A DNA stretch of 64,000 bases, taken from NCBI GenBank assembly GCA_002005505.1, contig KV908445.1:1-64000 (forward strand), given 5' to 3'. How positions within the stretch are numbered: position 1 is the stretch's first letter; each line of letters begins with the position of its first letter. The DNA comes from Botryococcus braunii. Lineage: Eukaryota > Chlorophyta > Trebouxiophyceae. The translations under genes and the position numbers were made by a program. Shown here in pieces: positions 11,828 to 21,633 of this stretch. The notes under the pieces are model-generated. The model ran no database searches. It was not told where the DNA came from and saw nothing but the letters and a program-made list of their open reading frames with translations.

Positions 11828-12400
11828 TTAGCTTGGACGTCACGGCCAAGAGGGAGACTCACTCTAAACAACTACACTACGCACCTAACACACTTGGCAG
11901 AGGTACGGTCCTGTCACGTCCTGTCCGCGGGTACTAGTCTGGCGTCCCCAGCCCAAGCCAGACCCCTGTCCTGTCTTGTCCAGCCCTGTCCGTATAACAA
12001 TGTAAAATCTGTCCCGTCCATACATAAATTCGCCCGTCCTGTCCAATAGGAATTCTTCCCAACGGCAGTGGGGCCACCCATCTGCGTCGGGCGTTACGCT
12101 ACAGCGCGAGCTAGCACGGATGTCGCGACATTACATGCTTGACGTCCGAAACCTGACAAGGGTGAGCAGTCAGCACCGCACGCACCCGAGGTAGACGACA
12201 CCCTACCTCGACGAGTCCTGTCCAGGGTGAGCGGTCATCACCGCACGCACCCGAGGTAGACATTCTACCCCGCTTACGTCCTATTCATCCGAGTGCGCTC
12301 TAGTACTGGGATACCCCCAGGGTACACTCTAAGGGCCAAGCTTAGAGCTTCCAAGGTGGCCCAAGGACGTACCGAGGGGCCGACCCGACCTGCCAGAGCA
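11828..12400 (-). other. B 3' untranslated region with short tandem repeats
   Basis: Between the pol stop and the polypurine tract. It contains two 37-bp copies (12160-12196, 12225-12261; 65 bp apart) with ..CACCGCACGCACCCGAGG, and many scattered CCTGTCC words in 11900-12050. No coding frame. Confidence 0.7.
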
Positions 12401-15400
12401 CTAAGCGCGCCTAGCGCGCTTCCGCTGCTTCTCAGCATTTTTACCACGTCCTTTACGTTTCTTGTCCACCTTTTCTTTTTGTTCCGGCCTGTGCTCCGTG
12501 GTTAAATCCCAGTACCGCTGTAACGCCTCCCTGGCGTGTTCTAAGTTATCCTCTGGCTCCCAAGTATTATGAATATCCTGATACCCGGTCCACTTTACAA
12601 GATATTCTCGCGCAGTTTTTCGACCTCGTAACTTTCGTTCCCTATGAGCTAGCACAGCCTCGACCTCATACTCCTCTTCTCCATCAATAATCTCAGGTAG
12701 AGGAGGAGGTTGTACCGTCCCACCTTCCTTATAAGGCTTAAGCATAGAAACATGGAAGACATCATGAACCCTCAGAGTTTTTGGAAGCCTAATTCTGAAA
12801 GCTACCGATGATACCTCCTGGACGATGGGAAAAGGCCCAATAAACCGAGGTAAGAGTTTTCTTGTCCGAGTATGCTTGAATTTCAGATTCTTTGTTGAGA
12901 GGAGGACAGGTTGGCCTATTTTTAAAATAGGAGCATCTTTTCTCCTCGCGTCCGCATATGCCTTCATGCGGTCCTGCGCAGCTTTGAGACATGTCCGCGC
13001 TCTTTCTAGATCCCATCTCATCCTTCGTACAAACTCTGCTGCTGCCGGTACATACTCACGTACAGAAGATGTCACACCTTCATAGACTTCCTGGAAGGGA
13101 ATCGTGGGATCCTGACCGAAAGTCAACCTAAATGGAGTAGTGTTGATTGATTGCTGAAAAGTGTTGTTGTAAGAAAATTCAGCCTCACACAAATGTTTAT
13201 CCCAGTCGTTGTGTCTTCCAGTGACGTAATGACGCAAATAATCCTCCAAAATCCTATTAATTCGTTCCGTTTGACCGTCGGTCTGCGGATGAAACGCTGT
13301 AGATAGCGCAGAGCGACAACCGGTCAACCGAAAGAGCTCTTGACAGAAGCGACCCACCCACCTAGGATCTCTGTCTGATACAATGTGAGTGGGAAACCCA
13401 TGCAAGGTGAAAACCCGGGTCCGTAACAGTTGAGCTATCACTTCTGCACTTGCGTCAGTGGTCGTCGGAGCGAAGTGCGCATACTTTGACAACCTATCAA
13501 CAGCAACCCAGATAGCGTCATATCCTTCCTTAGTTCTTGGCAGTCCAGTGATTAGGTCCATAGACATTGATTGCCACTTTCTGTCAGGTATTTCTAGAGG
13601 GTGTAGTAACCCTGCAGGTAAGTGTGCTGGGGCTTTGACACGCTGACACGAGTCACATTGGGCCACAAAGTCAGCCACATCTGCGGCCATCCCTGGCCAC
13701 CACCAGGAACGTTGAACTAATTCGAGGGTCCTGTCCCTGCCTGGATGACCAACTATAGGTGGTCCATGCAAATTTTCCAGGATTTCTCTACGAAGGTTAC
13801 GTTCGACACCGTCAGAACTCATATGGTGGGAGGGAACGTAAATGCGCGCACCGCGCTTCCACAAGCCACTATGGAAGCTTAACTTGCGGCGATTTTGTTT
13901 ACGATGGAGCCAATCATCTATCTCATATGCCTCACTTAAAACCCTTCCCCATCCCCTCAACCCGTCCATCGACGTGGGTAGGGTGGTGGAGTCTGCAGCC
14001 TCCCCAACCCCCATCGCTCCTACTCCGACAGGGGGAGAGTGCTCCCCCAGGGGCCCTGCCCTAGCCTGAACCGACGCCTGAACCCCAGCCTGGGCCCGAG
14101 CTAGGGCTCGGACGTGGGCCCCGGCTAAGTGAGGACTCCTAGACAATGGGTCAGCAGGGTTAGTGGATCCCGGCGCATATTCCCATTGGATGTCGAATAA
14201 CTGTAGAAACTCCGCCCAGCGCGCCCGTCTGGGTGAGAGTAGGGTTTGGGTTTGCAAAAAACTATTCGCGCGATGGTCCGTAACAACTGTGAAAGTTTGC
14301 CCTAATAAGTAACACCTCCACTCCTTGAGGGCATACAACACACCTGCAAGCTCTTTCTCAGTTGTGGAATAATTGCGTTCGGCATTACTAAGCTTTTTAC
14401 TGAAGTATGCTACAGGTCTACCTTCTTGCAATAGTACTGCACCCACCCCATAGTCACTGGCATCTGAGATCACTTTGAAAGGCTTGCTACTGTCTGGGAG
14501 TGCTAGTACAGGAGCATTGGACAAAGTTTCTTTTAAACTTTGAAACGCGTGCTCTTCAGCTTCTCCCCACGTCCAAGGAACTTTGCCAGTGAGCCGGGTT
14601 AAGGGGGCCGCAAGCGTACTGTAACCCGGGACGAACTTGCGGAAGTAGTTGGCTAGTCCCAAGAATTGTCGTACGTGCGTGCTCCCCGTGGGTGTTGGCC
14701 AGTCCACAATAGTCCGAACTTTGGCAGGGTCAACTTTGATGCCGTCGCGCCCCACGACATGTCCCAAATACCGCAACTCGTCAGCAAAAAACTCACACTT
14801 GGATAATTTTGCATAAAGTTTTTCCTCTCTCAGCCGAGTAAGGATGCGAGTTAAGTGCTCTAAGTGCTGTTCCCTGGACTTGCTGTATACCAACAAATCA
14901 TCTAGGTAAACCACAACAAAACCCTCTCGAATAAAATCATGAAACACACTGTTCATCAGTCTCTGAAACGTGGAGGGAGCATTCGTGAGACCAAAAGGAA
15001 GCACCAAAAATTCAAATGAACCTAAGGGTGTTCTAAAGGCGGTTTTGGGAACATCGGATTCATGTAATCGCACTTGATGGTAACCTGACAAGAGATCAAA
15101 AGAGGTAAAGAACTTTGAACCCTGCAGCTTGTCCAGAAGATCGTCTATCCGTGGCAACGGATATTTGTCCTTCCTTGTTAAGTTATTAACTGCCCTGTAA
15201 TCTATAACCATTCGGAATGTTCCGTCTTTCTTTCTCACAAACAATATGGGGCTACCATACGGTGATGCACTCGGCCTGATGAAACCCTGTGCTAGTAATT
15301 CCTCAACCTGCCTCCGACACTCCGCCACTTCTGGTTCAGCCAACCTATAAGTGGGGCGACAGGGCGGCGTATGGCCGGGTGTCATAGGTATAGTGTGCAA

Positions 15401-16546
15401 GATGCCCCTGTCTGGAGGTAAATCTGGCAATTTCTCTGGAAAAACATCCAAAAACTCTAACAACAATTGCTTCAAGTCTTGTGGCTTGTCAGTCATACCC
15501 TCAATAACACGCCGGGAGTTTTCGTTTAAATCTAGGCCGGTGGCTCCGCTGTCTTCGTCCCAAGGATTATCCCCCTCTGTAGTTGCCACTGCAACCCTAT
15601 GGAGATAGTGTGTTGCACAAACTGAGTCCTGTCCACTCCTTGCCTCTCGCACTACCCCCCAAAACCCTGGACAACCCTTTCGCATAGCCCGCCTAGCTTG
15701 ACCCTCACTTATAACATTTACTTTTTGCGCCGGTAAGGTACCTCTTTCACTAGGGGGCAGCGGGTTGAGGAGTGTAATGTAGTGTGAGGAATGAGGCGGT
15801 TTAAGATGAACTGCGCCATGATTGTAGTCAATTAACGCTTTTCTTTCTTTCAGAAAATCCTCACCAAGGATTAAGTCCACCCCATCCAACAGAGTTTCGC
15901 AGACAATGAAATCCCTCTGTTCCACATATGTTTGAGATAAGTGCACCCTGAGCTTAGCTGTCCCCGCCGAGCGCATGGTCTGCCCATCTGCAAGCTGGAC
16001 ATCCACACACTTCTTTGACAGCCTCACTCCGAGAGTAGCTAGGAAGTCATGTCTGACGAACGAGTGCGTCGCCCCGGTATCGACTAAAGCGACGCCCTTC
16101 ACACCAGTACAGTTAACATGAAAAAGCATTGCTAAATGCCTATTTGAAAAAGCTTGAGCAAAAGATACGCTAAATTTGGGTCCGGCATGGTAAACTACAT
16201 AGGAGTAGGGGACATCAGGTCCCTTGGTACCTTGCAGGATAACTCTCATGCCTTTTAGCCATGGGTACACTGCCTTGGATTTCGCCACTTTACTACCCAT
16301 TAGAAAACAAGCACTTAAATGTTTATTTGCTTGTTGCTCACGAGCGAAAGTGGATAAGGTGTCCTCCGCTTTACCTATAGGTACTGCAACAAATGTCGGT
16401 TTAGACGTTCCATCGGGTAGGGTATTGTCAAATGGGCCTCTAGAAAAAGAACAATGCAAAAACTCAGAACAACGTTGCTCGATAGAAGAATGAAAAGATT
16501 CCCAAGGAACAAAAGTGTGGAGGTTTCCTTCTCTAACTCCACTCAT
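12401..16546 (-). CDS. pol: B Pol polyprotein (PR-RT-RH-IN-chromodomain), 1381 aa
   Basis: Starts at ATG 16546, whose last two bases overlap the gag stop (ATGA). Domains in order: retropepsin (VALVDTGATHSF), reverse transcriptase (FRMVIDYRAVNN, FGLTNAPSTFQRLMN, VYLDDLLVYS), RNase H (VISDASDYGVGAVL, ATEKEL-like TTEKELAGVLYALKEWR, TDH), integrase zinc module (GHPGRDRTLELVQRSWWWPG, CDSCQR), integrase core (SMDLITGLP, SDRDPRWVG, HPQTDGQTERINR), and a C-terminal chromodomain about 60 residues from the end (YLVKWTGYQDIHNTWEPEDNL). RT-RH-IN order plus chromodomain place it in the chromoviruses. It ends in a basic tail (KKRKGRGKNAEKQRKRARRA). No lesion seen. Confidence 0.95.
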   Translation of the reverse strand: MSGVREGNLHTFVPWESFHSSIEQRCSEFLHCSFSRGPFDNTLPDGTSKPTFVAVPIGKAEDTLSTFAREQQANKHLSACFLMGSKVAKSKAVYPWLKGMRVILQGTKGPDVPYSYVVYHAGPKFSVSFAQAFSNRHLAMLFHVNCTGVKGVALVDTGATHSFVRHDFLATLGVRLSKKCVDVQLADGQTMRSAGTAKLRVHLSQTYVEQRDFIVCETLLDGVDLILGEDFLKERKALIDYNHGAVHLKPPHSSHYITLLNPLPPSERGTLPAQKVNVISEGQARRAMRKGCPGFWGVVREARSGQDSVCATHYLHRVAVATTEGDNPWDEDSGATGLDLNENSRRVIEGMTDKPQDLKQLLLEFLDVFPEKLPDLPPDRGILHTIPMTPGHTPPCRPTYRLAEPEVAECRRQVEELLAQGFIRPSASPYGSPILFVRKKDGTFRMVIDYRAVNNLTRKDKYPLPRIDDLLDKLQGSKFFTSFDLLSGYHQVRLHESDVPKTAFRTPLGSFEFLVLPFGLTNAPSTFQRLMNSVFHDFIREGFVVVYLDDLLVYSKSREQHLEHLTRILTRLREEKLYAKLSKCEFFADELRYLGHVVGRDGIKVDPAKVRTIVDWPTPTGSTHVRQFLGLANYFRKFVPGYSTLAAPLTRLTGKVPWTWGEAEEHAFQSLKETLSNAPVLALPDSSKPFKVISDASDYGVGAVLLQEGRPVAYFSKKLSNAERNYSTTEKELAGVLYALKEWRCYLLGQTFTVVTDHRANSFLQTQTLLSPRRARWAEFLQLFDIQWEYAPGSTNPADPLSRSPHLAGAHVRALARAQAGVQASVQARAGPLGEHSPPVGVGAMGVGEAADSTTLPTSMDGLRGWGRVLSEAYEIDDWLHRKQNRRKLSFHSGLWKRGARIYVPSHHMSSDGVERNLRREILENLHGPPIVGHPGRDRTLELVQRSWWWPGMAADVADFVAQCDSCQRVKAPAHLPAGLLHPLEIPDRKWQSMSMDLITGLPRTKEGYDAIWVAVDRLSKYAHFAPTTTDASAEVIAQLLRTRVFTLHGFPTHIVSDRDPRWVGRFCQELFRLTGCRSALSTAFHPQTDGQTERINRILEDYLRHYVTGRHNDWDKHLCEAEFSYNNTFQQSINTTPFRLTFGQDPTIPFQEVYEGVTSSVREYVPAAAEFVRRMRWDLERARTCLKAAQDRMKAYADARRKDAPILKIGQPVLLSTKNLKFKHTRTRKLLPRFIGPFPIVQEVSSVAFRIRLPKTLRVHDVFHVSMLKPYKEGGTVQPPPLPEIIDGEEEYEVEAVLAHRERKLRGRKTAREYLVKWTGYQDIHNTWEPEDNLEHAREALQRYWDLTTEHRPEQKEKVDKKRKGRGKNAEKQRKRARRA

Positions 16547-17874
16547 GGCCTACCGCGTCCCCTTGCCCGGCCCCGTCCACGGCCCCGTCCTCTGATTCTC
16601 CGTCCCCGTCCGGCCCCACCCTGTGCTGTCCACCCTTGCATAGGGGCTGCTCCCACACCGAGGGACCTAAAGTTGTTGTGGCCCCCTCCTACCCGTCGCC
16701 GCAGCAAATCACCAGCCAGACCTGGAATTGGTGGAGCAGGCTGGTTTACCTCCTGTCTGGCCTTCACAATGTGTTGCAAGATGTCCCACTGTTGTTGATT
16801 AAGATAGGCGTTAGGGTCCTCTCTAAGTTTTTTGAGTGGGCAAAACCAAGATTCATGGCCAGGGGTATTGCACGCGTAACAGCTTCTGTTGAGGGGAAAG
16901 GCAACTCTAGTGTCCCTCCGATACTCGGGAGGTAAACCATCCCTGCGGGGATAAGGAGTCGCGCCTTGGATCGCGGCGACCGTGGCGAGCGGCGCAGGGT
17001 AACCATGGGCCATCTGGATTGGCGCTGCCACCATCGGTGCAGCTGCCATCATCCCAAATTCATGACTGTAGTAGGGGATTGTCCAGTCCTGTCCGACGCC
17101 AGCAACGTGCGGTGCTGGGCCAACGGTGGCGGTTGCAATGCTTGAGTTAGGGGCCCCGGGGCCGGTTCTCAGTCTCTTTGCCTGTAAGGGCCCGCCCACC
17201 GCGGCATCGTACCGTGTGAGTAAACTTATCAAGGCATCCAAATCATCAAAACCTTTGCCTGTTGTAGGGTTAATTGCTGAATATTTCTTTAAATCCTCAC
17301 GTAGGCCTTTACGAAACCTATGGATTTTCTCCCCCATGGATAGGTCCCCACTGACTTCTACCTCTGCTAGCAAGGTTGTAAAGCGCTCAACATACTTCTC
17401 AACTGATTCGTTGCCCTGATATACGGAATCAAGTTTATCCCTTGCCTTTGCAACCTTATCAGTGTTATCATAGACAGAAGACAACAGATCCCCAAAGAGA
17501 GCTAAATCCACGACAGCACCTGGATTTTGCCTCACGTAAGCTGCTTTTTTTGTTAACCACACCTTTTTCACGCTCTTTCCTAAGCAGCGCACTGCGTAGT
17601 CAACCCTGAGGTTCGCGGGCACACCGGTGAGTTCACAATATGACCTCACATCGTCTAGGAATTGTTCGAGATCGTCCCTGCGTCCCTCGAATTTTTCCGG
17701 TAAGTGGGTTCGAACGGTCGGGATTCTTGCCTGTGGGTTCGCGGGGTTTTGAGCCGCAACTTCAGCGTTTTCTGCCTGTTGTCGTAACTCAGCCAGTTCG
17801 GCAGCCATTGCCGCTTCACGCCCCTCGGCCTCGGCCAAAGCAGCCTGCAGCTCTTCGACTTGTCGTCTAGCCAT
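16543..17874 (-). CDS. gag: B Gag, ~443 aa
   Basis: The open frame extends to 17985 from a GTG. I choose the ATG at 17874 (MARRQVEELQAALAEAEG), which has A at -3 and G at +4. The N-terminus is a coiled coil, followed by a Ty3-type Gag region (LPEKFEGRRDDLEQFLDDV, RHRF-like MGEKIHRFRKGLR), then one CCHC zinc knuckle (CYACNTPGHESWFC). The C-terminus is Gly/Arg-rich (GRGRGRGRARGRGRP). The stop codon overlaps the pol start in ATGA, suggesting termination-reinitiation or a frameshift to make Pol. Confidence 0.92.
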   Translation of the reverse strand: MARRQVEELQAALAEAEGREAAMAAELAELRQQAENAEVAAQNPANPQARIPTVRTHLPEKFEGRRDDLEQFLDDVRSYCELTGVPANLRVDYAVRCLGKSVKKVWLTKKAAYVRQNPGAVVDLALFGDLLSSVYDNTDKVAKARDKLDSVYQGNESVEKYVERFTTLLAEVEVSGDLSMGEKIHRFRKGLREDLKKYSAINPTTGKGFDDLDALISLLTRYDAAVGGPLQAKRLRTGPGAPNSSIATATVGPAPHVAGVGQDWTIPYYSHEFGMMAAAPMVAAPIQMAHGYPAPLATVAAIQGATPYPRRDGLPPEYRRDTRVAFPLNRSCYACNTPGHESWFCPLKKLREDPNAYLNQQQWDILQHIVKARQEVNQPAPPIPGLAGDLLRRRVGGGHNNFRSLGVGAAPMQGWTAQGGAGRGRRIRGRGRGRGRARGRGRP

Positions 17875-18077
17875 TTCTGAGCTGTCAGTGCTGGCGAGGC
17901 TCGGTGACACAGGAAATCGAGAAAGTCCGGGTGGGGGCCCTAAACTCGGTGACCCGAGTCGTAGGCCCCTAAAAGCGCCACACACACCACAACTAACCCA
18001 ATCCGAATCTATAGAATTCTCTGAAAAACTTCTTTGGGAAATTTTTTCAACGAGAGGAGCTCAAAATTTGGCCCCTC

Positions 18078-18089
18078 TCGCCGATACCA
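18078..18089 (-). other. B primer binding site
   Basis: One base inside the 5' LTR, the sense strand reads TGGTATCGGCGA. The first seven bases are those of the usual initiator-tRNA-Met primer site. The same 12-mer is used by family A. Confidence 0.75.
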
Positions 18090-18090
18090 G

Positions 18091-18388
18091 TGATACAGTA
18101 GAAACGGCCAAAGGATGCGAAAACAATGGTTACAAGTTGTTTGGGCTCCACCTCAGTACCCGTCCAGTCCGGCCCGGTCCTTCCTCTGCCAAAGCCTTAT
18201 TCTATCCTGTTCTAAGTGTGTCCCTGTCTCCATCGCCAATGCGCCTTGTCAAGTAAGGGTCACTCCCTTGGCGCGTGAAGTAGCCACTTCTTGGCGTGGA
18301 GGAACATAACTCACGAAGGGACCTTTATGGAGGTCCAAATCCTCGTGGTCCGGTCATTTTCCTATAACACGCGACTTTTCCTGTTACA
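18091..18388 (-). repeat. B 5' LTR (298 bp)
   Basis: Same sequence as 11519-11816 and no direct-repeat leader inside. Followed on the right by the target duplication ACCTG at 18389-18393. Confidence 0.95.
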
Positions 18389-18393
18389 ACCTG

Positions 18394-18859
18394 CCAGTGG
18401 TGCACTAGGTACAGGTAGGTGTGTAGGCCTCACTGGCATCCTGACTGCAGTCCTAGGTATCCCAAACAAAGGGCTTAAGACAGGTCTAGAGGCAGGCAGG
18501 TTTGTTTGAAAGCCTAGCACTCTAGAAGACATAGGGGCAGGAGATGCAGCAGCTTGCTGAGCAGGTACAAAGGTCCCAAGGTTGTCTCGTCTTGAGAAAG
18601 CAGGGTTTAGAGGTATGTTTTGAGTCTGTGGATCATATCCCCATGCTTCCCATTCTGAGTCTCCCTGTGGTCTTTGTAGACCCTCATCAGTTTGCTGCTG
18701 CATTCCATTGAGGACCCCTGTAACATGTGACACAGAATCATCAGTGACTGCTTCTGCATCATAGGTAGGATTCCTAAAGACATTCCTGCCCATTGGGCTG
18801 GCAGGTTCTATCTCAATACTGACATTGAATCCTTCATCTTGTAATTCTGTCTGTGACAT
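18394..18859 (-). pseudogene. A1 gag, N-terminal part, separated from the rest by B
   Basis: Begins at ATG 18859 (MSQTELQDEG) and continues to ..PSAPLAG, where the ACCTG target duplication and element B interrupt it. The reading resumes at 11518 with APVNVSSF. It aligns residue for residue with the A2 and A3 Gag N-termini. Confidence 0.8.
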
Positions 18860-19210
18860 TATTCCAGAAGCCTTGACGGGCAACTGGCAAAGAAAGATTA
18901 AAAGGAAAACAAACTTGCTTGTACTTTAAACAGATATTCCACAACCACCAGATCCCAACAGCCAATACATCCAATTGTCTCTCACTACTGGATCAACACA
19001 AGTGCCTTTCCAGCGAGACAATCCAGCAACCCGAAGTTCCAAGCGATCGTTCAACCCAAGACACTACAAACAACTACGTTGAAAGCAGAGAAATGGGCGA
19101 GAATTTCTGGAGACTTGCTTAGGCTTGCAAATAGTTGTATGCGTATTATTCTCCTCGCTGCTGGCGGGAGCAGTGACCAGTATCGACACCAAACGGTGTC
19201 GCCGATACCA

Positions 19211-20343
19211 TATTCGATTATTTGATGTCAATTTGATCAAAAACAGTTTCAGGATTCCTGCATAGCAAGCGACAGCTGAGTTAATGCAGGCAAAGGACGG
19301 TGCCAAACGGAAATACAGAGGTCCGACTTGAGGCACCGGAGACAGCAATCGAATGTCTTTTACATATATCAAACTATACAATAAAGCTCGAAACAACTAA
19401 ACACACCTGCATAACAAGCGACAGCTGAGTTAATGCAGGCAAAGGACGGTGCCAAACGGAAATACAGAGGTCCGACTTGAGGCACCGGAGACAGCAATCG
19501 AATGTCTGAGAATACGACTCTGTCTCTACCCCTTTATCAACCTAGAATCGTTGTTCCGTGCAAAACTGTTGGCAAAGACATCTTTTATTGGACGTATAAT
19601 GTCTTAGCATAAGTTGCATGTTCGTATGAACCTTAGTTTATGGCCCTACAATAATGAACAGTTATTTTACTTTGCAAAAATTGGGTTTTTCCGTAAAATC
19701 CGGAGGTTCTTAGAGATACGGATGTTTTAGGACGACAACGGATGTTTCGGACTCTTGTTGATTCGGTCGATTTCGAAGTACGAGTCGATCGGACACGTAC
19801 AATAAACAATTGGCTGCAAAGTGTACTTGTTTTAAAGTACGATCGGTTATTTCAGGAATGAGTCGACGAGGCCGATCGACAAGGCGTAGAAGTATTTCTG
19901 TCCATAAGTGTCGACGGAGCTGATCGACTGGGCCGATCGACGCGGCATATAGCATTCTGGCAAGTAGTATTCTGTCAATAGGAATCTGTTTTGCACGGAA
20001 CAACGATTCTAGGTTGATAAAGGGGTAGAGACAGAGTCGTATTCTCAGACATTCGATTGCTGTCTCCGGTGCCTCAAGTCGGACCTCTGTATTTCCGTTT
20101 GGCACCGTCCTTTGCCTGCATTAACTCAGCTGTCGCTTGTTATGCAGGTGTGTTTAGTTGTTTCGAGCTTTATTGTATAGTTTGATATATGTAAAAGACA
20201 TTCGATTGCTGTCTCCGGTGCCTCAAGTCGGACCTCTGTATTTCCGTTTGGCACCGTCCTTTGCCTGCATTAACTCAGCTGTCGCTTGCTATGCAGGAAT
20301 CCTGAAACTGTTTTTGATCAAATTGACATCAAATAATCGAATA
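19211..20343. repeat. rearranged A1/A2 LTR junction: inverted arms with flipped centre
   Basis: Left arm 19211-19566 is the last ~356 bp of the LTR on the minus strand. Centre 19567-19986 is LTR positions 1-420 on the plus strand. Right arm 19987-20343 is the last ~357 bp on the plus strand. The arms form a near-perfect inverted repeat. Simple insertion of A1 predicts the centre in the opposite orientation. The centre carries A1-type variants (CAAAGACATC, TTTTACTTTGC, TTTCAGGAATG), so it came from A1 and was inverted. Confidence 0.8.
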
Positions 20344-20355
20344 TGGTATCGGCGA
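20344..20355 (+). other. A2 primer binding site (TGGTATCGGCGA)
   Basis: Directly follows the LTR end ..ATCGAATA. It lies in a strong potential hairpin: TATCGGCGACACC pairs with GGTGTCGATA across GTTT. Equivalent sites: A1 19199-19210 and A3 35747-35758, both minus. Confidence 0.75.
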
Positions 20356-20694
20356 CACCGTTTGGTGTCGATACTGGTCACTGCTCCCGCCAGCAGCGAG
20401 GAGAATAATACGCATACAACTATTTGCAAGCTTCAGCAAGTCTCCAGAAACTTTCGCCCATTTCTCTGCTTTCAACGTAGTTGTTTGTAGTGTCTTGGGT
20501 TGAACGATCGCTTGGAACTTCAGGTTGCTGGATTGTCTCGCTGGAAAGGCACTTGTGTTGATCCAGTAGTGAGAGACAATTGGATGTATTGGCTGTTGGG
20601 ATCTGGTGGTTGTGGAAAATCTGTTTAAAGTGCAAGAAAGTTTGTTTTCCTTTTAATCTTTCTTTGCCAGTTGCCCGTCAAGGCTTCTGGAATA

Positions 20695-21633
20695 ATGTCA
20701 TAGACAGAATTACAAGATGAAGGATTCAATGTCAGTATTGAGATAGAACCTGCCAGCCCAATGGGCAGGAATGTCTTTAGGAATCCTACCTATGATGCAG
20801 AAGCAGTCACTGATGATTCTGTGTCACATGTTACAGGGGTCCTCAATGGAATGCAGCAGCAAACTGATGAGGGTCTACAAAGACCACAGGGAGACTCAGA
20901 ATGGGAAGCATGGGGATATGATCCACAGACTCAAAACATACCTCTAAACCCTGCTTTCTCAAGACGAGACAACCTTGGTACCTTTGTACCTGCTCAGCAG
21001 GCTGCTGCATCTCCTGCCCCTATGTCTTCTAGAGTGCTAGGCTTTCAAACAAATTTGCCTTCCTCTAGACATGTCTTAAGCCCTTTGTTTGGGATACCTA
21101 GGACTGCAGTCAGGATGCCAGTGAGGCCTACACACTTACCTGTACCTAGTGCACCACTGGCAGGTGCACCAGTCAATGTTTCCTCATTCATGACAAGTGT
21201 ACCACACACAGGTATTATGCTTTCAGGAAACATAAATCAGGCAAGTACAGCATCAGGTACTACAGTAGTGCATGTTCCCTTGGCAACTGGTGGCACAATG
21301 CCAATCAGTTTGCCAATATCTACAATTTTAAACTCTATTGCACCAACTGTTCAAAGTGTGAGTGCTACACAGGGAACTGCTGCACAGTCAACGGCACAAG
21401 TGTCTGCCCCACCTCCTCCACCTCCACCAGGTGGTGGGCCTCCTTATAGTGGTCCACCAGGAGGTGGTGGCTGGCCTCCAAATCCACCAGGGGGTTCTTC
21501 CTCAGGCCCTCCCTGGTTTAGTGGTGTACCTGGCAGTTGGGGTATGGTGAATTCCAACCCCTATGGTTACAGTGGGTATCCCTTCATGAAGTTCAATTCT
21601 CCTTCTCAAAGGCTTACTCCAAAGAGCCCCTGA
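20695..21633 (+). pseudogene. gag: A2 gag, early nonsense codon
   Basis: The start used by the other copies is at 20695, but codon 3 is TAG (20701-20703; CAG in A1 and A3). The frame is open again from ATG 20761 (MGRNVFRNP) and ends at a TGA after ..QRLTPKSP. Acidic N-terminus, then a Pro/Gly-rich stretch. Relative to A1 the TTAG before the Pol part is missing, so Pol is in another frame (21537-25919). A pyrimidine-rich CTTTCTTTGCCAG just upstream resembles a 3' splice site. Confidence 0.75.

Larger units (their letters stand above)
11519..18388 (-). mobile_element. B: Ty3/gypsy chromovirus-type element, apparently intact
   Basis: 298-bp LTRs (11519-11816 and 18091-18388) read TGTAACAG..TGTATCA on the sense strand and look identical base for base. 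The 5-bp duplication ACCTG lies at 11514-11518 and 18389-18393. The primer site and polypurine tract are present, and gag and pol are both open with all catalytic motifs. It sits inside A1 gag, so it is the most recent insertion of the nest. Confidence 0.95.
5694..19986 (-). mobile_element. A1: family A Ty1/copia element inserted in A2's 5' LTR, itself split by gypsy element B
   Basis: Minus-strand copy with 3' LTR 5694-6470, polypurine tract next to it (plus-strand CCTCCCCTCAT at 6471-6481), pol to 11518, gypsy insertion B 11519-18388, gag start at 18859, leader, primer site at 19199-19210 and 5' LTR from 19211. The 5' LTR is rearranged: its first ~420 bp lie in flipped orientation at 19567-19986. 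Coding is broken by the B insertion and by two 1-bp deletions near the C-terminus. Confidence 0.8.
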
